Shown piece after piece: positions 1-5,455 of a DNA stretch of 16,321 bases (the stretch's first letter is position 1; every line of letters starts with the position of its first letter). The stretch comes from an uncultured Granulicatella sp. GTDB lineage: Bacteria; Bacillota; Bacilli; Lactobacillales; Aerococcaceae. Under the pieces are notes generated by a model that did no database searches, was not told the DNA's origin, and was given only the letters and a program-made list of their open reading frames with translations. The stretch covers positions 1 to 16,321 of the forward strand of contig CAKPVL010000032.1 in NCBI GenBank assembly GCA_934193545.1, in the 5' to 3' direction. Made by a program: the position numbers and the translations under genes.

Positions 1-26
1 GTGGCTTTAAGCAATAGGTTTTTGTT

Positions 27-467
27 TTAGTGATGATGGTGATGGCAATTACATTGGCCTGGTAGGCAGTTACATGCAACAGAAGTTGGAGCAGTAGCAG
101 CTTTTTCTTTTAAGGCGGTCATTAAATCTTGAATGTCATCTTGACTCAAAGTCGCCTTATCAATCAGTGTATGTAATAAATTTCCATTTTGTTTATGGCA
201 AACTTGATCTAAAAGAACATCCGTCTCTTGGTCGAGTTGTGCTTTCTCAGAAATTGTTGCCGAGTAGTGGAATGGTTTCTTCCTGTCATCGATTTGAATA
301 TATCCTTTTTTAGTTAAACGGATAATGAGTGTTTTAATTGTTGAGTCACTCCATGAAAATGAGCGTTGCAGTTGCTCGATAATATATCCGCTTGTGCTGT
401 TTGGATTCGCCCATAGAACACGCATAATTTGACGCTCAGAAGGGCTCATTGGTTGAAATTCTGTCAT
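27..467 (-). CDS. copY: CopY/TcrY-family copper-responsive transcriptional repressor
   Basis: A 146-residue protein of the BlaI/MecI/CopY winged-helix family. Residues about 8-75 form the DNA-binding domain, with the typical pattern of RQIMRVLW, then WSDSTIKTLIIRLTKKGY. The C-terminal part should carry the dimerisation region. The diagnostic CopY motif CxCxxxxCxC is present as CNCLPGQCNC (residues 132-141), which in the family binds Cu(I) and releases DNA. The protein then ends in five histidines, which I do not recall from Enterococcus CopY. The start ATG at 465-467 follows an AAAGGAG ribosome binding site 7-9 bases upstream. CopY normally represses its own operon with the copper ATPase and chaperone (copA, copZ, copB). 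Those would lie beyond the left edge, downstream of the stop codon; only 26 bases remain there. Family assignment is firm; direct regulation of a cop operon is inferred. Confidence 0.9.
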   Translation of the reverse strand: MTEFQPMSPSERQIMRVLWANPNSTSGYIIEQLQRSFSWSDSTIKTLIIRLTKKGYIQIDDRKKPFHYSATISEKAQLDQETDVLLDQVCHKQNGNLLHTLIDKATLSQDDIQDLMTALKEKAATAPTSVACNCLPGQCNCHHHHH

Positions 468-481
468 AAATAGAACTCCTT

Positions 482-521
482 TCTACAGGTTTAGTCTACA
501 GTCGTCGACAGTTTCTGTCAA
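482..521 (-). promoter_or_regulatory. copY promoter with CopY-operator-like half sites
   Basis: Reading the minus strand, TTGACA (516-521) and TAGACT (493-498) are separated by exactly 17 bases, so this is a good sigma-A-type promoter firing into copY. The same stretch holds three copies of TC(T/G)ACAG on the plus strand at 482-488, 495-501 and 505-511. It also holds the inverted repeat GACAG-TTT-CTGTC at 507-519. CopY-family operators are built on TACA/TGTA half sites, and TACA occurs here at 484-487 and 497-500. The canonical TACAnnTGTA palindrome is not present, so operator assignment is tentative. Overlap with the -10 and -35 elements fits autorepression. Confidence 0.55.
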
Positions 522-544
522 TCGTTTTACTTGATTTTTCGCGT

Positions 545-590
545 ACACTAAATGTCGGGGGTAGGTAGCAAGAGTCACTATATTTTGTGT
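545..590 (+). promoter_or_regulatory. Pair of NrdR-box-like sites upstream of nrdIEF
   Basis: The site at 575-590 (TCACTATATTTTGTGT) matches 15 of 16 positions of the NrdR box as I remember it (aCACwATATnTwGTGt). A weaker site at 545-560 (ACACTAAATGTCGGGG) matches about 12 of 16. Their starts are 30 bp apart, close to three helical turns, which is the usual arrangement for paired NrdR boxes. NrdR is the ATP/dATP-sensing repressor of ribonucleotide reductase operons. The pair ends 36 bases before the -35 element rather than overlapping it, which is somewhat far. Confidence 0.7.
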
Positions 591-626
591 TTCGTAAAAA
601 AAACAATACAAAATGTTGTTAAAATG

Positions 627-655
627 TTGCAAAAAACTTCTAGGCTGGATATAAT
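627..655 (+). promoter_or_regulatory. nrdIEF promoter
   Basis: TTGCAA (627-632) and a perfect TATAAT (650-655) are separated by 17 bases. The promoter lies about 70 bases before the nrdI start. A short direct repeat AAAATGTTG occurs just upstream and across the -35 element (610-618 and 621-629, 11-bp period). Confidence 0.75.
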
Positions 656-724
656 TAATCTCGTGAGTTTCAAGTGAACTAGAAATGCATTTAGCTGTAT
701 TTCGAATTCAGAAATGGAGTAACT

Positions 725-1090
725 GTGAAAGTCGTTTATTTATCGCTAACTGGAAAGACAAGACAATTCGTAAAAAAATTGGACTGGGATTTTATCGAGA
801 TTTCTAAGAAAAATTCTACAGTACAAATGGAAGAACCTTATATCGTCATTACACCAACCTATGGAGAGCAAGTGGCGAATTTTTTTTATGAATTTATTGA
901 TTTTGGCGAGAATCGCGCGCTATTAAAAGGGGTTGCCGGTTCAGGGAATCGCAATTTCAATACGAGCTTTTGTTCAAATGCCAGAGCGTTGGCGGCTAAA
1001 TATGACATCCCATTGCTGCATTGCTTTGAAAATCAAGGTACAGATAAAGATGTACAAATACTAATAGAAAAGGTGAGAGAGATTGGATAG
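725..1090 (+). CDS. nrdI: NrdI, flavodoxin-like activator of class Ib ribonucleotide reductase
   Basis: A 121-residue flavodoxin-fold protein. NrdI supplies an oxidant through its FMN to assemble the dimanganese-tyrosyl radical cofactor of NrdF. Recognisable segments are the N-terminal phosphate loop VYLSLTGKTRQFV, the ITPTYGE strand-loop near residues 40-47, and the FMN-associated GVAGSGNRNFN near residues 70-80. The length is at the short end of the family, as in streptococci and lactobacilli. The start is GTG at 725, preceded by GGAG at 716-719 with a 5-base spacer. It is the first gene of a nrdI-nrdE-nrdF operon and its stop overlaps the nrdE start by 8 bases. No nrdH (glutaredoxin-like reductant) is seen in this window. 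Confidence 0.93.
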   Translation: MKVVYLSLTGKTRQFVKKLDWDFIEISKKNSTVQMEEPYIVITPTYGEQVANFFYEFIDFGENRALLKGVAGSGNRNFNTSFCSNARALAAKYDIPLLHCFENQGTDKDVQILIEKVREIG

Positions 1091-3260
1091 TCCAAAATTA
1101 ATTAACAAGACTCAAGAAGTTACATACTTCGCATTAAACAATGAGTTAAACCGTCCAGTTGATGGGAAAATTCCATTGCATAAAGATCGTGAAGCGGTTC
1201 GTGCGTTCTTCTTAGAACACGTTAACCCAAATACCGTTTTCTTCTATACATTAGATGAAAAACTCGATTACTTAATCGAACACGATTATTTAGAAGCAGA
1301 ATTTTTAGGGAAATACAACCGTAAATTCGTTAAGAAATTAATGAAAGAAACGTACAAGAAAAAATTCCGTTTCCGTTCATTCATGTCTGCGTTCAAATTC
1401 TACAAACAATATGCAATGAAGACAAACGATGGTCAACGTTACTTAGAACGTTTTGAAGATCGTATTGTATTTAACGCTCTTTTCTTAGCAGATGGCGATG
1501 AGCAATTAGCACATGATTTAGCAGAAGAAATGATTACACAACGTTACCAACCAGCAACACCAACATTCTTGAATGCTGGAAGAAAACGTCGTGGGGAACT
1601 CGTTTCATGCTTCTTAATTCAAACAACAGACGATATGAACAGTATCGGCCGTACAATCAACTCAGCTCTTCAATTATCAAGAATTGGGGGAGGAGTAGGG
1701 GTAAGCTTGTCTAACGTTCGTGCAGCAGGTGACCCAATCAAGAAAATTGAGAATGCATCAAGCGGTGTTGTTCCAATTATGAAATTATTAGAAGATAGTT
1801 TCAGTTACTCAAACCAATTAGGACAACGTAACGGTGCCGGTGCGGTTTACTTAAACGTATTCCACCCAGATATCGTATCGTTCTTATCTACGAAAAAAGA
1901 AAACGCGGATGAAAAAGTACGTGTGAAGACATTATCACTTGGGTTAGTTGTTCCAGATAAATTCTATGAATTAATCAAAAACGACGACATTATGTACTTA
2001 TTCAGCCCATACGATGTGGAGCGTATTTACGGCGTACCATTCTCATATGTGGACATCACTAAAGAATATGACAACATGGTGAACAACCCTGAAATCCGCA
2101 AATCTAAATTACGTGCGCGTGACTTAGAAAACGAAATTAGTAAATTACAACAAGAATCTGGATATCCATATGTGGTGAACATCGATACAGCAAACCGTGT
2201 GAACCCAATCGATGGAAAGATTATCATGAGTAATTTATGTTCTGAAATCCTACAAGTTCAAGAGCCTTCAGTAATCAACAATGCTCAAGAATATGAACAC
2301 TTAGGAACAGATATCAGCTGTAACTTAGGTTCAACAAATATCGTGAACTTAATGAAATCTCCTGACTTCGAACGTTCTGTAGATGTAGCGGTTCGTGCGT
2401 TAACATTCGTAACAGACCACTCAAGTATCGATGCTGTACCAACTGTTAAAAACGGAAACAGCAAAGCACATACAATCGGTCTTGGAGCGATGGGATTACA
2501 CACATTCTTTGCATTAAATCAAATGGAATACGGCTCATCTGAGTCTATCGAAGCAACTGATTTATACTTCAGAATGTTGAACTTCTACACATTGAAAGCA
2601 AGTAACAAGATTGCTAAAGAACGCGGTAAATCTTTCGAAGGCTTTGAACGTTCTAAATACGCAACAGGTGAATACTTCGACAATTATATTGCTGAAGAGG
2701 TACAAATTCAATCTGATAAAGTGAAGAAAATCTTTGCAAAACTTCCAATTCCAACTGTAGAAGATTGGAAACAATTAAAAGAAGATGTGATGAGCGGTGG
2801 ATTATATCACCAAAACCGTTTAGCCATTGCGCCAACAGGTTCAATCAGCTACGTAAACGAAACAAGTGCTTCATTACACCCAATCACTCGTTTAATTGAA
2901 GAACGTCAAGAGAAGAAGACTGGTAAGACATATTACCCAGCTCCATTCTTATCAAACGATACTTTACCATTCTACAAATCAGCGTACGATATCGATATGC
3001 GTAAAGTCATCGATGTATACGCAGCAGCTCAAAAACATATCGACCAAGGTATGAGCTTGACATTATTCATGCGTTCAGAACTTCCTGAAGGATTATACGA
3101 ATGGAAAGAAGGCCGTACAAACAAGATGACAACACGTGACTTAAACATTTTACGTAACTATGCGTGGAATAAAGGCATCAAGTCAATCTACTATGTACGT
3201 ACATTTACAGAAAACAACGATGAAATCGGAAGTAATGCTTGCGAAAGCTGCAGCATTTAA
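1083..3260 (+). CDS. nrdE: Class Ib ribonucleoside-diphosphate reductase alpha subunit NrdE
   Basis: The 725-residue catalytic subunit reduces ribonucleoside diphosphates to deoxyribonucleotides in the cytoplasm, using a radical relayed from NrdF. Visible catalytic residues are C176 (ELVSCFL), the loop N384-C386-E388 (SNLCSE), C413 (SCNLGS), the radical-transfer tyrosines Y703-Y704 (IYYVRT) and the C-terminal redox pair C720/C723 (ACESCSI). The N-terminal region lacks the ATP-cone of class Ia enzymes, as expected for class Ib. The start is TTG at 1083, inside the end of nrdI and preceded by AAAGGTGAGAGAGA; no nearby ATG gives a better fit to the family N-terminus (about 12 residues before VTYFALNNE). 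Translational coupling to nrdI is likely. It is followed closely by nrdF (29-base gap). Confidence 0.96.
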   Translation: MDSPKLINKTQEVTYFALNNELNRPVDGKIPLHKDREAVRAFFLEHVNPNTVFFYTLDEKLDYLIEHDYLEAEFLGKYNRKFVKKLMKETYKKKFRFRSFMSAFKFYKQYAMKTNDGQRYLERFEDRIVFNALFLADGDEQLAHDLAEEMITQRYQPATPTFLNAGRKRRGELVSCFLIQTTDDMNSIGRTINSALQLSRIGGGVGVSLSNVRAAGDPIKKIENASSGVVPIMKLLEDSFSYSNQLGQRNGAGAVYLNVFHPDIVSFLSTKKENADEKVRVKTLSLGLVVPDKFYELIKNDDIMYLFSPYDVERIYGVPFSYVDITKEYDNMVNNPEIRKSKLRARDLENEISKLQQESGYPYVVNIDTANRVNPIDGKIIMSNLCSEILQVQEPSVINNAQEYEHLGTDISCNLGSTNIVNLMKSPDFERSVDVAVRALTFVTDHSSIDAVPTVKNGNSKAHTIGLGAMGLHTFFALNQMEYGSSESIEATDLYFRMLNFYTLKASNKIAKERGKSFEGFERSKYATGEYFDNYIAEEVQIQSDKVKKIFAKLPIPTVEDWKQLKEDVMSGGLYHQNRLAIAPTGSISYVNETSASLHPITRLIEERQEKKTGKTYYPAPFLSNDTLPFYKSAYDIDMRKVIDVYAAAQKHIDQGMSLTLFMRSELPEGLYEWKEGRTNKMTTRDLNILRNYAWNKGIKSIYYVRTFTENNDEIGSNACESCSI

Positions 3261-3289
3261 TGGGAATACGAAAGAAAGGACAAAAGCTC

Positions 3290-4300
3290 ATGAGTACAAA
3301 ACGATATTTTAATGAGATTCTTTCTCAAAATTCTACGCAACCAGTAGAGTACTATAAAGCGATTGACTGGAACCAAGTTGAAGACATGATCGATAAATTA
3401 ACTTGGGAAAAACTAACAGAGCAATTCTGGTTAGATACACGTATTCCAGTATCAAACGACTTGGACGACTGGAGAACATTATCTCCAGAAGAAAAAGATG
3501 TAGTAGGGAAAGTATTCGGTGGATTAACATTATTAGATACTCTTCAATCAGAAGAAGGTGCAAGCTTAATGAAAGATTACGTGCGCACTCAACACGAAGA
3601 AGCCGTATGGAATAACATTCAATTCATGGAATCAGTTCACGCGAAAAGTTACTCAACAATCTTCAGTACTTTGCATACAAAAGCAGAAATCGAAGATATT
3701 TTCGAATGGACAAACAACAATGAATACTTACAATTCAAAGCAAGAAAGATTAACGAAATCTATCAAAGTAGAGATGCATTGAAGATGAAAGTTGCGTCAA
3801 CAATGCTTGAAACATTCCTATTCTACAGTGGATTCTTTACACCACTTTATTACTTAGGAAACAACAAGCTTGCGAACGTAGCCGAAATCATCAAGTTAAT
3901 CATTCGTGACGAGTCAGTTCACGGAACTTATACAGGATACAAGTTCCAACAAGGCTACAACGAATTATCTGAGTCAGAACAAGAAGAAATGAAGATGTGG
4001 GTATACAACTTATGCTTGGAACTTTACCAAAACGAAGTGAAGTATACACAATCTATCTATGACCAAGTTGGTTGGACTGAAAAAGTGAAAGTGTTTATTC
4101 GTTATAATGCGAATAAGGCGCTTCAAAACTTAGGGTTCGATCCATTGTTTCCGGATACTGCTGAAGATGTGGATCCGATTGTGATGAACGGGATTTCAAC
4201 TGGGACAAGTAACCATGATTTCTTCTCGCAGGTTGGCAATGGTTACCTACTCGGTAGTGTTGAAGCAATGGATGACGAAGACTATACAAAATGGTTATAA
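3290..4300 (+). CDS. nrdF: Class Ib ribonucleoside-diphosphate reductase beta subunit NrdF
   Basis: The 336-residue radical-generating subunit holds a dimetal site and the tyrosyl radical used by NrdE. Metal ligands and radical site are all visible: D83 (LTLLDTLQ), E114 and H117 with the radical tyrosine Y121 (ESVHAKSYS), E174 (MLETFLF), and E208/H211 (RDESVHGTY). The C-terminus DDEDYTKWL resembles the NrdE-docking tail of the family. I chose ATG at 3290 because AAAGGA (3275-3280) lies 9 bases upstream and the product then begins like other NrdF proteins. The reading frame is open upstream to 3239, but that would add 17 unfamiliar residues and overlap nrdE. It is the last gene of the operon and ends at a strong terminator. 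Confidence 0.95.
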   Translation: MSTKRYFNEILSQNSTQPVEYYKAIDWNQVEDMIDKLTWEKLTEQFWLDTRIPVSNDLDDWRTLSPEEKDVVGKVFGGLTLLDTLQSEEGASLMKDYVRTQHEEAVWNNIQFMESVHAKSYSTIFSTLHTKAEIEDIFEWTNNNEYLQFKARKINEIYQSRDALKMKVASTMLETFLFYSGFFTPLYYLGNNKLANVAEIIKLIIRDESVHGTYTGYKFQQGYNELSESEQEEMKMWVYNLCLELYQNEVKYTQSIYDQVGWTEKVKVFIRYNANKALQNLGFDPLFPDTAEDVDPIVMNGISTGTSNHDFFSQVGNGYLLGSVEAMDDEDYTKWL

Positions 4301-4310
4301 TTTCAACTCA

Positions 4311-4340
4311 AACAGGTTCCTAAAAAGGAGCCTGTTTTTT
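4311..4340 (+). terminator. Rho-independent terminator of nrdIEF
   Basis: Eleven-base stem AACAGGTTCCT / AGGAGCCTGTT (4311-4321 and 4326-4336, one G-U pair) with an AAAA loop, followed by a T run to 4340. It starts 10 bases after the nrdF stop codon. Confidence 0.9.
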
Positions 4341-4389
4341 GTTGGTGAGGAGCTATCCAAAAACACTACGTGTTATTTCGGAGGTCTTC

Positions 4390-4520
4390 ATAGTGGTGAC
4401 AATAGCTACACCGGATTGAGTCTTAGGTCTCAATCCTACTGAGCTTCAAAGGGACTCTACGAAATGAATTTCGAAGAGTCCCTAATTCACATCAGTTGTA
4501 CTCGCTATTGTTACCACTAT
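4390..4520 (+). ncRNA. Candidate structured RNA, copy 1 (three-way junction)
   Basis: Stem P1 pairs 4390-4406 with 4504-4520 (17 bp, one G-U). P2 is the hairpin GGATTGAG / CTCAATCC (4413-4420, 4429-4436). P3a pairs ACTGA (4438-4442) with TCAGT (4492-4496). P3b pairs 4450-4458 with 4475-4483, then an A-A mismatch and an inner 6-bp helix. Junction linkers are 6, 1 and 7 bases. Opposed unpaired strands GCTTCAA (4443-4449) and AATTCACA (4484-4491) separate P3a from P3b. Copy 2 keeps every one of these elements with compensated stem changes. The strand is uncertain; the single G-U in P1 slightly favours plus. I do not recognise the family. Confidence 0.6.
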
Positions 4521-4618
4521 AGACTCCGAAATCTCTTCGTGTTTTTGATTACCAAATATGGTAATTTTGGAATCTGTTTAGTGAAATTATCTATTTGGTT
4601 AGTTTCCTCATTCATCAT
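4517..4618 (-). CDS. Possible 33-residue small protein inside tandem element, copy 1
   Basis: The minus strand encodes a 33-residue ORF starting MMNEETNQIDNF and ending NTKRFRSL. It is preceded by a strong ribosome binding site (GAGGGG, 6 bases before the first ATG; a second ATG follows directly). The ribosome binding site, the double ATG and the codons for MMNEE are conserved in copy 2, where the rest is interrupted. The peptide is charged, with no membrane segment or secretion signal. I do not recognise it. Its stop codon lies in one arm of the P1 stem of the structured domain. Most differences between the copies change the amino acid, which argues against strong protein constraint, so coding is only a possibility. 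Confidence 0.3.
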   Translation of the reverse strand: MMNEETNQIDNFTKQIPKLPYLVIKNTKRFRSL

Positions 4619-4695
4619 TTCAACCCCTCGTAAATTGACCGGTGCTGTTATAAAGTGTTTGCGCCTCACAGAGTAGATTAAACTTTAGCTACGTT

Positions 4696-4829
4696 CAATA
4701 ATTATAAGAATAACTGTACCGCCTCAAGCCAAGGTCTTGAGGCTACCAAGCTTCAAACACTCTCTAGAAAATAAATTTTCAAGAGAGTGTAATTCACATT
4801 GGTTACGACCGTTATTCTTATGATTATTG
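4696..4829 (+). ncRNA. Candidate structured RNA, copy 2 (three-way junction)
   Basis: Same architecture as the copy at 4390-4520 with different stem sequences. P1 pairs 4696-4714 with 4811-4829 (19 bp, one G-U). P2 is GCCTCAAG / CTTGAGGC (4721-4728, 4736-4743). P3a is ACCAA (4745-4749) with TTGGT (4799-4803). P3b pairs 4757-4765 with 4782-4790, followed by the same A-A mismatch and inner helix. Linkers are again 6, 1 and 7 bases. The unpaired strands GCTTCAA (4750-4756) and AATTCACA (4791-4798) are identical to copy 1. Confidence 0.6.
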
Positions 4830-4925
4830 GTATCCGAGGCTCTTTGTGTTTTACGTTAAAAAGCAGGGCGCTTAAGGAATCTGTTGGGTGAAATAATCTA
4901 TTTTGGTAGCTTCCTCATTCATCAT
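4824..4925 (-). pseudogene. Copy 2 counterpart of the small ORF, with two in-frame stops
   Basis: The region aligns codon for codon, without indels, with the 33-residue ORF of copy 1. It keeps GAGGGGG plus the double ATG (start at 4925). It reads MMNEEATKIDYFTQQIP (17 residues) and then meets TAA at 4872-4874, where copy 1 has AAA. A second AAA-to-TAA change is at 4851-4853, and the terminal stop is at the homologous place (4824-4826). Either copy 2 is a decayed gene, a real 17-residue peptide, or neither copy is coding. Confidence 0.3.
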
Positions 4926-4985
4926 TTCACCCCCTCGTAAATGGGCCGGTGCTGGGATAGAGTGTGTGCACGTCATGGAGGAAGC

Positions 4986-5014
4986 TCGACAAATGGTGTG
5001 ATGATGGGTAGAAT
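4986..5014 (+). promoter_or_regulatory. Likely promoter of the Imm51-like gene
   Basis: TCGACA (4986-4991) and TAGAAT (5009-5014) are 17 bases apart, 31 bases before the start codon of the gene at 5045. It lies directly right of the second tandem element copy. Confidence 0.5.
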
Positions 5015-5044
5015 AGAGGGAAATGAATTGAGGAGTCGTAGTGG

Positions 5045-5413
5045 ATGTCGTACGAAGATTTAAATAAACAATTAGAGCCCTTCAAACTCATGGTATTCGA
5101 TGAGGGGACAGAGGATGTATGGGCCACGCTGGTGCTCTGGTTAAATGAAGACTATAAACAAAATGTGTTTGATACACGGCAAGAAGAGGGATTCCTTGGG
5201 AATGGCTATGATTGGAATTCGCTAGCGACTGTCTTTCTAGAAGAAAAGATGCCAGAATTAGTAGACGCATTGTCGTTTGATTCGGAAGCGGGATTGTTTT
5301 CAATTGGATCAGAAGACGTGGAAGCAGTGAAGGAGTTTGCGATTGGATTTAAAGCGTTATGCGACGATGAGAGTGAAATGGCAGACTTATTGAGTCGAGC
5401 AATATTAGATTGA
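5045..5413 (+). CDS. Imm51-like immunity family protein
   Basis: A small acidic soluble protein of 122 residues without signal peptide or membrane segment. The central and C-terminal pattern NGYDWNSLATVFLEEKMPEL, then LSFDSEAGLFSI, and EFAIGFKALCDDE, resembles what I remember of the Imm51 family. Those proteins are found beside polymorphic toxins and thought to neutralise them. No toxin gene is next to it here, so it may be an orphan immunity gene or have another role. The ATG at 5045 is preceded by GAGGAG (5030-5035) with a 9-base spacer. It appears monocistronic, with its own promoter and a terminator right after the stop codon. The family call rests on motif memory and could be wrong. Confidence 0.6.
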   Translation: MSYEDLNKQLEPFKLMVFDEGTEDVWATLVLWLNEDYKQNVFDTRQEEGFLGNGYDWNSLATVFLEEKMPELVDALSFDSEAGLFSIGSEDVEAVKEFAIGFKALCDDESEMADLLSRAILD

Positions 5414-5455
5414 AAAAATGAAGTGATACCGTATAAGGTATCACTTCATTTTTTT
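5413..5455. terminator. Bidirectional terminator between convergent genes
   Basis: Perfect long stem: AAAAAATGAAGTGATACC (5413-5430) pairs with GGTATCACTTCATTTTTT (5437-5454) around the loop GTATAA. The A run on one side and T run on the other give a terminator for both strands. It starts at the stop codon of the plus-strand gene and reaches the stop codon of the minus-strand gene. Confidence 0.92.

Larger units (their letters stand above)
4390..4975. repeat. Two diverged tandem copies of a ~280-bp intergenic element
   Basis: Copy 1 spans about 4390-4668 and copy 2 about 4696-4975, at an offset of 306-307 bases throughout. The left part of each copy is a foldable domain whose stems differ in sequence but keep the same architecture. 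The right part has a highly conserved block of about 45 bases (4603-4647 and 4910-4954). This block contains TTCCTCATTCATCATTTCA, then CCCCTCGTAAAT and CCGGTGCTG. No transposase or terminal target duplication is visible. It fills most of the gap between nrdF and the Imm51-like gene. Confidence 0.8.

Noticed and set aside
3239..3289. Upstream extension of nrdF to a TTG start
   Set aside because: It would overlap the end of nrdE, adds residues foreign to the NrdF family, and the ATG at 3290 has its own ribosome binding site.
4215..4442. A plus-strand ORF over the nrdF end and terminator
   Set aside because: It overlaps nrdF in another frame and reads through the nrd terminator; no supporting signal.
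4464..4676. A 70-codon plus-strand ORF across the first tandem element copy
   Set aside because: It runs through paired stems of the structured domain, its start ATG is not kept in copy 2 (ATA), and it has no ribosome binding site.
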